Counted from the stretch's first letter, positions 17,755 through 26,629 are shown. The stretch is 64,000 bases of DNA from Streptomyces sp. NBC_00306 (GCF_036169555.1 NZ_CP108032.1:1426001-1490000); one strand, 5' to 3'. Notes: generated by a model not told the origin, from the letters alone. A program made the numbers and translations.

Positions 17755-18540
17755 CTACACCGGCGTGACGTACGCCCCGGCGATTCCGCCGTCCACCAGG
17801 AAGTCCGTCGCGTTGATGAACGACGAGTCGTCGCTGGCGAGGAACGCCACCGCGGAGGCGATCTCGTCCGCCTCCGCGAACCGGCCCGCGGGGATGTGCA
17901 CCAGGCGGCGCGCGGCCCGCTCGGGGTCCTTGGCGAACAGCTCCTGGAGCAGGGGGGTGTTGACGGGTCCCGGGCAGAGCGCGTTGACCCGGATGCCCTC
18001 ACGGGCGAACTGCACGCCGAGTTCGCGGGTCATGGCGAGTACGCCGCCCTTGGACGCGGTGTACGAGATCTGCGAGGTCGCCGCTCCCATGATCGCCACG
18101 AACGAGGCGGTGTTGATGATGGAGCCCCGGCCCTGGCGCTGCATGTAGGGGATGGCGGCCTTGCAGCACAGGAACACGGAGGTGAGGTTGACGTCCTGGA
18201 CGCGCTTCCACGCCTCCAGTCCGGTGCTCAGGATCGAATCGTCGTCGGGCGGGGAGATCCCCGCGTTGTTGAAGGCGATGTCGACGGAGCCGTAGGTGTC
18301 GAACGCCGTCCTGAACAGCGCCTCGACCTGCTCGGCGTCGGTGACGTCGACCTGGACGAAGGTGCCCCCGACCTCGTCGGCGGCCGCCTTGCCCGCGATC
18401 TCGTCGATGTCGCCGCAGACGACGTTGGCGCCCTCGGACGCGAGGCGGCGGGCCGTCGCCAGGCCGATGCCGCTGCCGGCGCCGGTGATGACTGCGGTAC
18501 GGCCCACCAGCCGGCGGCAGATGTGTGCGGTGTCGGTCAT
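17755..18540 (-). CDS. Short-chain dehydrogenase/reductase in the glnA4-type cluster
   Basis: A 261-residue classical SDR. The cofactor motif GAGSGIG (residues about 19-26) and NNAG motif are intact. The catalytic tetrad is visible as N(VNLTS)-S(NTASF)-Y-x3-K (SYTASKGG). The acidic residue at the end of strand 2 (CGDID) favours NAD over NADP. It follows the aldehyde dehydrogenase by 6 bases and so is the third gene of the glnA4-ALDH-SDR operon. It probably oxidises an alcohol or aldehyde intermediate derived from the gamma-glutamylated amine. That role is inferred from context and not from active-site features. Confidence 0.85.
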   Translation of the reverse strand: MTDTAHICRRLVGRTAVITGAGSGIGLATARRLASEGANVVCGDIDEIAGKAAADEVGGTFVQVDVTDAEQVEALFRTAFDTYGSVDIAFNNAGISPPDDDSILSTGLEAWKRVQDVNLTSVFLCCKAAIPYMQRQGRGSIINTASFVAIMGAATSQISYTASKGGVLAMTRELGVQFAREGIRVNALCPGPVNTPLLQELFAKDPERAARRLVHIPAGRFAEADEIASAVAFLASDDSSFINATDFLVDGGIAGAYVTPV

Positions 18541-18546
18541 GAGTGC

Positions 18547-19914
18547 TCAGGCCTCCGTGCTGATGAAGACGTTCTTGGTCTCGGTGAATGCGGTCAGGGC
18601 GTCGGGGCCGAGTTCGCGGCCGAGGCCGGACTGCTTGTAGCCGCCGAACGGGGTCGAATAGCGGACGCTGCTGTGGGAGTTGACGGAGAGGTTGCCGGCG
18701 GCGACGGCCCGCGAGACGCGCAGGGCGCGGCCGATGTCGCGGGTCCAGATCGAGCCGGAGAGTCCGTAGTCGGTGGCGTTGGCGAGCCGGATCGCGTCGG
18801 CCTCGTCGTCGAAGGGCAGGACGGCGGCCACCGGTCCGAAGACTTCCTCGCAGGCGGCCGGGGCGTCGGGGGCGATATCGGTGAGGACGGTGGGCGCGAA
18901 CCAGAAGCCGGGGCCGTCGGGGGCGCTGCCCCGGATGCCGGGCAGATCGTCCGGGACGTAGGAGCGCACACGGTCCAGCTGGATCTGCGAGATCAGCGGA
19001 CCCATCTGGGTCTTCTCGTCGGCCGGGTCGCCCACGATCACGGACTCGATGGCGGGGGCGAGCAGGTCGAGGAACCGGTCGTACACCGTGCGCTGCACCA
19101 GGATGCGGGTCCGGGCGCAGCAGTCCTGTCCGCTGTTGTCGAGGAAGGACATGGGGGTGGCCGCGGCGGCTGCCCCCAGGTCGGAGTCGGCGAAGACGAT
19201 GTTGGGGCTCTTGCCGCCGAGTTCGAGCGTCACCCGCTTCACCAGCGGGGCGCTCGTGGCCATGATGCTCTTGCCGACCCGGGTGGAGCCGGTGAACACG
19301 ATCTTGGCCACGCCGGGATGCTCGACGAGCGCGTTGCCCGTCACGTCGCCCGCACCCGGCAGCACCTGGAAGAGATGTTCGGGCAGGCCCGCCTCCAGGG
19401 CGAGTTCGGCCAGCCGCAGGGCCGTCAGCGGTGTGGTCTCGGCCGGTTTGAGGAGGACGGCGTTCCCGGCGGCAAGTGCGGGGGCGGTGCCCCAGGCGGC
19501 GATCGGCATGGGGAAGTTCCACGGCGCGATCACTCCGATGACGCCGAGGGGTTCGAGGATGGTGATGTCGAGGCCGCCGGCGACGGGGATCTGGCGTCCG
19601 TTGAGCCGTTCCACTCCCCCGGCGGCGAAGTCGAGGAGGTCGCGGACGTTGCCGGCCTCCCAGCGGGCGTTGCCGATGGTGTGACCGGCCTCGCGCACCT
19701 CCAACCGGGCCAGTTCCTCGATGTGTTCGTCCACGACGCCGGCGAACCGGCGCAGCAGTCGGGCCCGGTCGGCGGGGGCGGCGGCCGCCCAGCCTTCCTG
19801 GGCCTTCGCGGCGCGGGCGACGGCGGCGTCGACCTCGGCGGCGCTCGTCGCCGGGACGGTCTCGATCACCTCGCCCGTGGCGGGGTTGACCACCTCGTGG
19901 TGGGCGTGCGTCAC
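18547..19914 (-). CDS. Aldehyde dehydrogenase of the glnA4-type cluster
   Basis: An NAD(P)-dependent aldehyde dehydrogenase of 455 residues from the GTG at 19914, which has GAGG 6 bases upstream. An alternative GTG at 19926 would overlap the glnA stop by four bases. Conserved elements include PWNFPM, FTGSTRVGK, the catalytic base in LELGGKSPN and the nucleophile in NSGQDCCARTR. The family C-terminal signature PFGGYKQSGLGRELG is present. It would oxidise an aldehyde such as that formed from gamma-glutamylethanolamide or a gamma-glutamylated polyamine, in the manner of PuuC. The pathway role comes from the neighbours. Confidence 0.92.
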   Translation of the reverse strand: MTHAHHEVVNPATGEVIETVPATSAAEVDAAVARAAKAQEGWAAAAPADRARLLRRFAGVVDEHIEELARLEVREAGHTIGNARWEAGNVRDLLDFAAGGVERLNGRQIPVAGGLDITILEPLGVIGVIAPWNFPMPIAAWGTAPALAAGNAVLLKPAETTPLTALRLAELALEAGLPEHLFQVLPGAGDVTGNALVEHPGVAKIVFTGSTRVGKSIMATSAPLVKRVTLELGGKSPNIVFADSDLGAAAAATPMSFLDNSGQDCCARTRILVQRTVYDRFLDLLAPAIESVIVGDPADEKTQMGPLISQIQLDRVRSYVPDDLPGIRGSAPDGPGFWFAPTVLTDIAPDAPAACEEVFGPVAAVLPFDDEADAIRLANATDYGLSGSIWTRDIGRALRVSRAVAAGNLSVNSHSSVRYSTPFGGYKQSGLGRELGPDALTAFTETKNVFISTEA

Positions 19915-19922
19915 AACGTGCC

Positions 19923-21287
19923 TCACAGACGTTCGAAGGAGCGGCGGAGCTCCCAGTCGGTCACCGCGGCATCGAACGCCTGGAGTTCGACCCGCGCCAT
20001 GTTGCGGTAGTGCGCGACGACTTCGTCGCCGAAGGCTGCCTTGGCGATGGCGCTGTTCTCCCAGAGCTCGGCGGCTTCCCGCAGGGTGGTGGGGACCTGC
20101 TCGTATCCGGCGGTGTACGCGTTGCCGGTGCACTCCTCGGGCAGCTCCAGCTTGTGCTCGATGCCGTACAGCCCGGCCGCGACCAGTCCGGCGACGGCGA
20201 GGTAGGGATTGACGTCACCGCCCGGGAGCCGGTTCTCGAAGCGCAGGGAGCGGCCGTGGCCGACGACGCGCAGTGCGCAGGTGCGGTTGTCGTAGCCCCA
20301 GGCGACGGCGGTGGGCGCGAAGGAGCCGGGCTGGAACCGCTTGTAGGAGTTGATGTTGGGCGCGTACAGCAGGGAGAACTCGCGCAGGGCGGCCAGTTGT
20401 CCGGCGAGGAAGTGGCGCATGACCTGGGACATGCCGCCGGGTCCGTCGCCCGCCATGACGTTGGTGCCGTTCTCGTCCTGGAGCGAGAGGTGGATGTGGC
20501 AGGAGTTGCCCTCGCGCTCGTTGTACTTGGCCATGAAGGTGAGCGAGACGCCCTCCTGCGAGGCGATCTCCTTGGAGCCGGTCTTGTAGACGGAGTGCTG
20601 GTCGCAGGTGATCAGGGCTTCGTCGTACTTGAAGGCGATCTCGTGCTGGCCGGGGTTGCACTCGCCCTTGGCGGACTCGACGGTCAGTCCGGCCGCGGCC
20701 ATCTCGTTGCGGATGCGGCGCAGCAGCGGTTCGATCCGTCCGGTGCCGAGCACGGAGTAGTCGATGTTGTACTGGTTGGCCGGCGTGAGGTCGCGGTAGT
20801 GGCGGTCCCAGGCCTGCTCGTAGGTGTCCTTGAAGACGATGAACTCGAGTTCCGTGCCGGCATGGGCGGTGAACCCGTGTTCGGCGAGGCGCTCCAGCTG
20901 GCGGCGCAGGACCTGGCGGGGCGCGGCGACGACGGGCGAGCCGTCGTTCCACGCGAGGTCGGCGACGAGAAGCGCGGTGCCCTCGTTCCAGGGGATACGG
21001 CGCAGGGTGGCGAGGTCGGGGTGCATGGCGAAGTCGCCGTAACCGCGCTCCCACGAGGACATCTCGTAGCCGTCGACGGTGTTCATCTCGGTGTCGACGG
21101 CGAGGAGGTAGTTGCAGCCCTCGGTGCCGTGTTCGAGAACCTCGTCGAGGAAGAACGGTGCGGCGAACCGCTTGCCCTGGAGCCGCCCCTGCATGTCGGG
21201 GAAGGCCAGGACGACGGTGTCGATCTCACCGCTCGCGATGAGGGCTCGAAGCTCCTCGACCCCGAGCGGGGGTTTGCGGTCTGCCAC
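19923..21287 (-). CDS. glnA4: Glutamine-synthetase-like gamma-glutamylamide ligase (GlnA4 type)
   Basis: A 454-residue GS-I-fold ligase. The GTG start at 21287 has an excellent AAGGAGG 7 bases upstream. ATP/metal elements include the ELEFIVF strand, KGECNPGQHEIAFKYD, NSCHIHLSL and the LRFENRLPGGDVNPYL segment. In true GS the ammonium site carries the FDGSSIRGF-type loop. Here the equivalent reads FPDMQGRLQGKR, so the ammonium-binding Asp/Ser pair is lost, as in ligases acting on larger amines. Streptomyces GlnA4 (SCO1613, from memory) makes gamma-glutamylethanolamide, and the gene order here matches. Activity on ethanolamine or another amine is therefore likely but unproven. Confidence 0.85.
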   Translation of the reverse strand: MADRKPPLGVEELRALIASGEIDTVVLAFPDMQGRLQGKRFAAPFFLDEVLEHGTEGCNYLLAVDTEMNTVDGYEMSSWERGYGDFAMHPDLATLRRIPWNEGTALLVADLAWNDGSPVVAAPRQVLRRQLERLAEHGFTAHAGTELEFIVFKDTYEQAWDRHYRDLTPANQYNIDYSVLGTGRIEPLLRRIRNEMAAAGLTVESAKGECNPGQHEIAFKYDEALITCDQHSVYKTGSKEIASQEGVSLTFMAKYNEREGNSCHIHLSLQDENGTNVMAGDGPGGMSQVMRHFLAGQLAALREFSLLYAPNINSYKRFQPGSFAPTAVAWGYDNRTCALRVVGHGRSLRFENRLPGGDVNPYLAVAGLVAAGLYGIEHKLELPEECTGNAYTAGYEQVPTTLREAAELWENSAIAKAAFGDEVVAHYRNMARVELQAFDAAVTDWELRRSFERL

Positions 21288-21323
21288 GGGATTACGCCTC
21301 CTTGGGTCAGCCGGAAGCCATAA

Positions 21324-21332
21324 GGTATTACC
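21324..21332. promoter_or_regulatory. Candidate GntR operator in the glnA4/regulator divergent promoter
   Basis: GGTA-T-TACC is a perfect 9-bp palindrome in the 78-base space between the divergent glnA4 and regulator genes. FadR-subfamily GntR proteins typically bind short GT-N-AC palindromes, so this is the best candidate site for the adjacent repressor. Confidence 0.45.
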
Positions 21333-21365
21333 GAAGACCATTGCCTGGGAAGAGGAAACGGCGAC

Positions 21366-22094
21366 GTGGCGAAGACGAACAATGCGGCCGACCGGCTGAC
21401 ACCCGTGCTGCGCCCCGTACGCGCGGGCAACGGCTTCGAGGAGGCACTGGAGCAGATTCTCCAGCTGCTGCGCCTCGGGCTGGTCCCCGGCGGCGAGCGG
21501 CTGCCCGCCGAGCGTGAGCTCGCCGAGCGGATGGGCATCAGCCGGGTCACGCTGCGCGAGGTGCTGAAGGTCCTCGCCGACCAGGGCCTGGTGGAGAGCC
21601 GGCGCGGCCGCTACGGCGGCACCTTCGTGCTGCACCGCCCGGACGCCCATGGCGAGGACGAGCTGCGCCGCCGCGTGGCGGATGTCGACGTCGAGGACAC
21701 CCTGCGCTTCCGCGAGGTGCTGGAGGTCGGCGCGGCGGGACTGTGCGCCGCGCACGGGCTGACCGACCAGGACGCGAAGCGGCTGCGCAGCGCCCTGTCG
21801 TCGACGCACGACGCTCCGCTCGCCGCGTACCGGCGCGCGGACACGCTGCTGCATCTGACCCTCGCGGAACTGTCCGGGTCCCCGACGCTGGCCGCCCGGT
21901 ACGCCGCGGTGCGGGCGACCCTGAATGATCTGCTCGACTGCATTCCGCTGCTCGTGCGCAACCTCGAACACTCCCAGCAGCAGCACAGCGCGCTGGTCGA
22001 GGCGGTGCTGGACGGCGACGCCGACGCGGCACGCGAGGTGATGCGGGAGCACTGCGAGGGCACCGCGGCACTGCTGCGCGGTTTTCTGCCCTGA
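21366..22094 (+). CDS. epuRI: GntR/FadR-family regulator of the glnA4-type cluster (EpuRI-like)
   Basis: A 242-residue regulator with an N-terminal winged helix (GGERLPAERELAERMGISRVTLREVLKVLADQGLVESRRGRYGG). An all-helical FCD ligand domain (about 100-240, LRFREVLEVGAAGL ... HSALVEAVLDGD) follows. The start is a GTG preceded by AGAGGAAACGGC. It is transcribed divergently from glnA4 and followed by the permease gene. In S. coelicolor the equivalent regulator represses glnA4 and is relieved by ethanolamine (recalled). Repression of both arms from the short intergenic regions is the simplest model. Confidence 0.8.
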   Translation: MAKTNNAADRLTPVLRPVRAGNGFEEALEQILQLLRLGLVPGGERLPAERELAERMGISRVTLREVLKVLADQGLVESRRGRYGGTFVLHRPDAHGEDELRRRVADVDVEDTLRFREVLEVGAAGLCAAHGLTDQDAKRLRSALSSTHDAPLAAYRRADTLLHLTLAELSGSPTLAARYAAVRATLNDLLDCIPLLVRNLEHSQQQHSALVEAVLDGDADAAREVMREHCEGTAALLRGFLP

Positions 22095-22146
22095 TCGGAG
22101 GGCCGACGGGCCTGTACGGGGGCGCCCGCGGGCCGATCCGTAACCT

Positions 22147-22210
22147 CACCTTTACGCACAGGGGTTGCGCATTCCGGATGGCTGCCGCAAAGGTGTCCGC
22201 ACAAACCTTT
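22147..22210. promoter_or_regulatory. Cluster of AAAGGT/ACCTTT half-sites before the permease gene
   Basis: CACCTTT at 22147-22153, AAAGGTG at 22189-22195 and ACCTTT at 22205-22210 lie just upstream of the permease start. The last two form an inverted repeat with a 10-bp spacer, about one DNA turn and a half centre to centre. The half-site AAGGT also occurs at the glnA4/regulator palindrome, which hints at one shared regulator. Confidence 0.4.
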
Positions 22211-22228
22211 GACTGCCAGGAGCGACTC

Positions 22229-23674
22229 ATGGCCGAAGGCACGACCCCGCGCACCACTTCCTCCGCCGACGACGCCTATCTCCAGCGGCGCACCCTGCGC
22301 CGGGGCAGCGCCGGCTGGCTGCTGCTCACCGGACTCGGCGTGGCCTATGTCGTCTCCGGCGACTTCGCCGGCTGGAACACCGGCCTCGCCAAGGGCGGCT
22401 TCGGCGGCCTCGCGATAGCCACCCTGCTGATGGGCGTGATGTACGCCTGTCTCGTCTTCGCCCTCGCCGAACTCTCGGCGATCCTGCCCACGGCAGGCGG
22501 CGGCTACGGATTCGCCCGCCGCGCCCTCGGCACCTGGGGCGGCTTCCTCACCGGTACGGCGATCCTGATCGAGTACATCCTCGCGCCCGCGGCGATATCG
22601 ATCTTCATCGGTGACTATGTCGAGTCACTCAACCTCTTCGGCCTGGAATCGGGCTGGCCGGTCTATCTCGCCTGCTTCGTGATCTTCATCGGGATCCATC
22701 TGTGGGGAGTCGGCGAGGCGCTGCGCTTCAGCCTGGTCGTCACCGCCATCGCGGTCGCGGCGCTGCTGATCTTCGTGGTCGGCGCGTTCACCGACTTCTC
22801 GGCGGGCGGACTCGACGACATCGGCGTGGACACGAACGCGTTCGCCTCGAACTCCTGGCTGCCGTTCGGCCTGCTGGGCATCTGGGCGGCCTTCCCGTTC
22901 GGCATGTGGTTCTTCCTGGGCGTCGAGGGCGTGCCGCTCGCCGCGGAGGAGGCGAAGGACCCGGTGCGCTCGATGCCGAAGGCCCTCGCCATCTCCATGG
23001 GCGTCCTGGCGGTGCTCGCCACGCTCACCTTCTTCGCCGCGACGGGCGCGAGCGGATCGGACGCCCTGAAGGACGCCGGCAACCCGCTCGTGGTCGCCCT
23101 GGAAGGCAGCGGCGACCCGACGCCGCTGAGCCGCTTCGTGAACTACGCGGGGCTCGCGGGCCTGGTCGCGTCGTTCTTCTCGCTGATCTACGCGGGCTCC
23201 CGCCAGCTCTTCGCCCTCTCCCGGGCCGGCTACCTCCCGCGCTTCCTCTCGCTCACCAGCCGCCGCAAGTCGCCCTACCTCGGCCTGCTGATCCCCGGCG
23301 CGCTCGGATTCGCCCTGGCGGCGGGCACGGGCAACGGCGCGCGGATGCTCAACATCGCGGTCTTCGGGGCGACGATCAGCTACGCGCTGATGGCCCTGTC
23401 GCACATCGTGCTGCGGCGCCGCGAGCCGGAGCTTCCGCGCCCGTACCGCACCCCGGGCGGCATCGTCACCTCCTCGGTCGCCTTCGTCCTCGCGCTCTCC
23501 GCGCTGGTGGCGACGTTCCTGGTGGACAAGGACGCGGCGTACATCGCGCTCGGCGTCTACGCCGTCGCACTCGCCTACTTCGCGTTCTACTCTCGGCACC
23601 ATCTGGTCGCGAAGGCACCGGAGGAGGAGTTCGCGGCACTGGCGGCGGCGGAGGCCGAACTCGAACGCAAGTGA
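22229..23674 (+). CDS. APC-family amine/ethanolamine permease
   Basis: A 481-residue integral membrane transporter with about 12 transmembrane helices. The ATG at 22229 has CAGGAG 6 bases upstream; an in-frame ATG 17 codons earlier lacks one. Features of the APC superfamily include SAILPTAGGGYGFARRALG in helix 2, GVEGVPLAAEEAKDPVRSMPKAL in the loop after helix 6 and YAGSRQLFALSRAGYLPRF in helix 8. Similarity is closest to the ethanolamine (Eat) group. Placed between the regulator and the gamma-glutamyl hydrolase, it probably imports the amine substrate of GlnA4. Confidence 0.88.
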   Translation: MAEGTTPRTTSSADDAYLQRRTLRRGSAGWLLLTGLGVAYVVSGDFAGWNTGLAKGGFGGLAIATLLMGVMYACLVFALAELSAILPTAGGGYGFARRALGTWGGFLTGTAILIEYILAPAAISIFIGDYVESLNLFGLESGWPVYLACFVIFIGIHLWGVGEALRFSLVVTAIAVAALLIFVVGAFTDFSAGGLDDIGVDTNAFASNSWLPFGLLGIWAAFPFGMWFFLGVEGVPLAAEEAKDPVRSMPKALAISMGVLAVLATLTFFAATGASGSDALKDAGNPLVVALEGSGDPTPLSRFVNYAGLAGLVASFFSLIYAGSRQLFALSRAGYLPRFLSLTSRRKSPYLGLLIPGALGFALAAGTGNGARMLNIAVFGATISYALMALSHIVLRRREPELPRPYRTPGGIVTSSVAFVLALSALVATFLVDKDAAYIALGVYAVALAYFAFYSRHHLVAKAPEEEFAALAAAEAELERK

Positions 23675-23712
23675 CGCACGTGACGTAACTGCCAGGAACG
23701 AACGGAGCCACC

Positions 23713-24393
23713 GTGTCCAAGCCGCTCATCGGCGTCACCACCTACCTCAACCCCGCGAAGTGGGGGGTGTGGGAGCTGCCCGCGGCACTGCTGCCCGCGG
23801 CGTATCCCCGCATGGTCCAGGCGGCGGGCGGGCTCGCGGCGCTGCTCCCGCCGCACGAGGACCCGGCCTCGGCCGAGGCGGTCGTGGCCCGGCTGGACGG
23901 CCTGGTGATCGCGGGCGGAGCGGACGTGGAGCCCGCGCGCTACGGCGCACAGGCGGACCCGCGTACCGGGCCGCCCGCGCGGGACCGGGACGCCTGGGAG
24001 CTCGCCCTGGTCCACGCGGCACTGGCCACGGGCACCCCGCTGCTGGGGATCTGCCGCGGGATGCAACTGCTGAACGTGGCCCTCGGCGGAACCCTGGTGC
24101 AGCACCTCGACGGGCACGTGGGCGGTGTCGGCGTCTTCGGCACCCACACGGTCCGGCCGGTCCCCGGCACCCGGTTCGCCTCCATCACCCCGGAGGCGAC
24201 GAAGGTCCCGACCTACCACCACCAGTCGCTCGACGTCCTGGCCCCGGCCCTGACGGCGAGCGCCCACGCGGACGACGGGACGGTGGAGGCGATCGAGACC
24301 GCGGACGGGTGGGTGCTGGGGGTGCAGTGGCACCCGGAGATGGGTGAGGACGTCCGGGTGATGCGGGCGCTGGTGGAGGCTTCGGCGGGCTGA
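23713..24393 (+). CDS. Class I glutamine-amidotransferase-like gamma-glutamyl hydrolase (PuuD type)
   Basis: A 226-residue cytoplasmic hydrolase. The catalytic cysteine lies in LLGICRGMQLLNVALGG, and the histidine and glutamate in VLGVQWHPE. VIAGGADVEPARYG is the oxyanion-side segment typical of gamma-glutamyl-GABA hydrolases. GTG start at 23713, 38 bases after the permease stop, so likely co-transcribed. It would release glutamate from the oxidised gamma-glutamylated amine, completing the route begun by GlnA4, aldehyde dehydrogenase and SDR. It is convergent with the LysR gene. Confidence 0.9.
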   Translation: MSKPLIGVTTYLNPAKWGVWELPAALLPAAYPRMVQAAGGLAALLPPHEDPASAEAVVARLDGLVIAGGADVEPARYGAQADPRTGPPARDRDAWELALVHAALATGTPLLGICRGMQLLNVALGGTLVQHLDGHVGGVGVFGTHTVRPVPGTRFASITPEATKVPTYHHQSLDVLAPALTASAHADDGTVEAIETADGWVLGVQWHPEMGEDVRVMRALVEASAG

Positions 24394-24483
24394 CGGCCAA
24401 GGGCGCGGGCGGCTCGCGGCGGCCGGCGGCCGCCGACCGGCCTGCGGCCAGCCACTGTCCGGGACCGCCCCCCGACCCGCCGC

Positions 24484-25422
24484 TCAGCCCTGCGTCAGCG
24501 ACAGCAGTTCTCTCGCCGGCCCGGTGGGCCGGTGGGAGGACGGCCAGACCGCCCGCAGCGACCGGTCCATGCTCACCCCCTCCACCGGGACCTCCGTCAG
24601 CCGCCGTGCCGCCACTTCCTCGGTCACCGCCAGCTCGCTCAGCACGGCGGGACCCGCCCCGCTCACCGCCGCCGCCTTCACCGCCGTCGTCGACGCCAGT
24701 TCCAGCAGCGGTTCCGCCAGGCCCCCGTGGCCGGTGAGCGCCGAGTCGAGCACCTGGCGCGTACCCGATCCGCGCTCCCGCAGGATCAGGGGTTCCGCGG
24801 CCAGTTCACCGGCCGTCAGAGGGCGCTTGCGCCGCGCCCAGGGGTGTCCGGGCGCCACCACGACCAGCAGCCGGTCCTGGCCGATCACCGCGCCGTCCAG
24901 CCCCTCCGGCACCGACAGTCCCTCCACGAAACCGAGGTCCGCGTCGCCCGCGAGCAGTTGCTGCGCCACCGTCGCGGAGTTGCCCGCCAGCAGCGAGACC
25001 GCCGTCCCGGGCCGCTGCGAGCGCAGCGCGATGAGCCAGCCCGGCAGCAGATACTCCGCGATGGTCATCGACGCCGCGACCCGCAGGCGTGAGTCGCGCC
25101 GCCCCCGCAGCGCCTGCGTCCCCACGTCGAACGCCTCCGCCGCCTCCACGACCCGCCGCGCCCAGTCGGTGACCAGCGCCCCCGCGTCGGTGAGCCGGGA
25201 GCCGCGCGGCGAGCGGTCCACCAGGGCGACTCCCAGTTGCCGTTCCATGGAGCGGATCCGGCTGCTCGCGGCGGGCTGGGTGATACCGAGCTCGCGCGCA
25301 GCGCGGCCGAGACTGCCGTGCCGGGCCACCGCCAGCAGCAGTTCCAGCGCGCCGAGATCCGGCACGCGGTGTGCCAGCGGTACGCGCTCGCCCTGGTCCT
25401 CGTCCTTCGGTCCCCTGCTCAT
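24484..25422 (-). CDS. LysR-family transcriptional regulator
   Basis: A 312-residue LysR regulator with an N-terminal HTH (LGALELLLAVARHGSLGRAARELGITQPAASSRIRSMERQLG) and a periplasmic-binding-like effector domain. It is transcribed divergently from the TDT transporter gene, with 70 bases between the starts. That is the classic arrangement of a LysR activator and its target. TATGG-GG-CCATA lies between them. The effector is unknown; sulfite, organic acids or aromatic acids are all possible for this pairing. Confidence 0.9.
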   Translation of the reverse strand: MSRGPKDEDQGERVPLAHRVPDLGALELLLAVARHGSLGRAARELGITQPAASSRIRSMERQLGVALVDRSPRGSRLTDAGALVTDWARRVVEAAEAFDVGTQALRGRRDSRLRVAASMTIAEYLLPGWLIALRSQRPGTAVSLLAGNSATVAQQLLAGDADLGFVEGLSVPEGLDGAVIGQDRLLVVVAPGHPWARRKRPLTAGELAAEPLILRERGSGTRQVLDSALTGHGGLAEPLLELASTTAVKAAAVSGAGPAVLSELAVTEEVAARRLTEVPVEGVSMDRSLRAVWPSSHRPTGPARELLSLTQG

Positions 25423-25432
25423 AAACCCAGCT

Positions 25433-25444
25433 TATGGGGCCATA
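25433..25444. promoter_or_regulatory. Candidate LysR-binding palindrome
   Basis: TATGG-GG-CCATA is a perfect 12-base palindrome with a T-N10-A frame, between the divergent LysR and TDT genes. It is close to a LysR box but one base shorter than the usual T-N11-A. Confidence 0.35.
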
Positions 25445-25492
25445 GGGAGAAGATCCCTGGTGGGGAGCGCCGCACGACAGGACAGTGGAGAC

Positions 25493-26629
25493 ATGGTCAC
25501 CGCCGTACACCCCCGCAGTCGCAGCGTCGCCGAGGCGACCACCCCCTCGCTCACGACCGTACGGCTGCCGACGCTGCGCCACTTCGGCCCCAACTGGTAC
25601 GCGAGCGTCATGGGCACCGCCATCGTGGCCAACGCGGGTGTCGCGCTCCCCTACGACGTCCCGGGCCTGCGGACCGTCTGCGAGGCGATATGGGCGCTGT
25701 CCGCGGTGATGCTGATCGTGGTGCTGCTCGCCCGCGGGGCGCACTGGCTCCACCACCCCGACCAGGCCCGCGCCCATCTGCTCGACCCGGCGATCGCGCC
25801 CTTCTACGGGTGTCTGTCGATGGCGCTGCTGGCCGTCGGCATCGGCACGGTTTCCGTCGGCCGGGACGTGATCGGCGAACCGGCGGCGGTCGCGGCCGCG
25901 TTCGCCCTCTTCGGTGTCGGTACGTTCATCGGCCTCGTCGTGGCGGTCGCCGTCCCGTATCTGATGATCGTCCGCCACCGCGTGAGGCAGGGCACGGCCT
26001 CACCGGTGTGGCTGCTGCCCGTCGTCTCCCCCATGGTCGCCGCGTCCCTCGGCGCTCTGCTGGTCCCGCATCTGCCCGCCGGCCAGGGACGCGAGGCGCT
26101 GCTGCTCGGCAGTTACGCGATGTTCGGCATCAGCCTGATCGCCACGCTGGTGATCCTGCCGGTGGTCTTCTCCCGGCTGGTCCACCACGGCCGCCTGCCC
26201 CTCGCGCTGACCCCGACGCTCTTCCTGGTCCTCGGCCCGCTCGGCCAGTCGACGACGGCGGTCGGCAAACTCGCGGACGTGGCCCCGGGCGCGATCCGGA
26301 CGCCGTACGCCGCGGGGTTCGTCGCGTTCGCCGTGATCTACGGCGTGCCCGTGCTGGGTTTCGCGCTGATGTGGCTGGTGCTCGCCGGCGCCATGGTGGT
26401 GCGGGCCGCCCGGGACGGCATGCCGTTCTCGATGAGCTGGTGGGCCTTCACCTTCCCCGTCGGCACCTGTGTGACCGGCGCGGCGGGTCTGGCCCACCAC
26501 ACCGGACTGCCCGCACTGGGGTGGCTGGCCGTCGGCCTCTACCTGCTGCTGGTCACGGGCTGGGCGGTGGCGGGGGTGCGCACGGTGCGCGGCCTGCTCA
26601 GCGGAGCGCTGCTCGCAGCGCCGCGCTGA
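25493..26629 (+). CDS. TDT/SLAC1-family transporter (TehA-like)
   Basis: A 378-residue membrane protein with about ten transmembrane helices. The N-terminal motif LRHFGPNWYASVMGTAIVANAG is the TDT family signature (tellurite-resistance/dicarboxylate transporter, SLAC1 anion channel fold). The ATG at 25493 follows GTGGAGAC. A much longer open frame extends upstream but runs antisense through the LysR gene and is not real. Known family members export sulfite, malate or tellurite-related anions. Regulation by the adjacent LysR is likely. Its 3' end overlaps the convergent metal-receptor gene by 32 bases. Confidence 0.85.
   Translation: MVTAVHPRSRSVAEATTPSLTTVRLPTLRHFGPNWYASVMGTAIVANAGVALPYDVPGLRTVCEAIWALSAVMLIVVLLARGAHWLHHPDQARAHLLDPAIAPFYGCLSMALLAVGIGTVSVGRDVIGEPAAVAAAFALFGVGTFIGLVVAVAVPYLMIVRHRVRQGTASPVWLLPVVSPMVAASLGALLVPHLPAGQGREALLLGSYAMFGISLIATLVILPVVFSRLVHHGRLPLALTPTLFLVLGPLGQSTTAVGKLADVAPGAIRTPYAAGFVAFAVIYGVPVLGFALMWLVLAGAMVVRAARDGMPFSMSWWAFTFPVGTCVTGAAGLAHHTGLPALGWLAVGLYLLLVTGWAVAGVRTVRGLLSGALLAAPR

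Noticed and set aside
24524..25492. Upstream extension of the TDT transporter frame
   Set aside because: It is antisense to the LysR gene, Ser/Arg-rich, and the ATG at 25493 begins the conserved transporter sequence.
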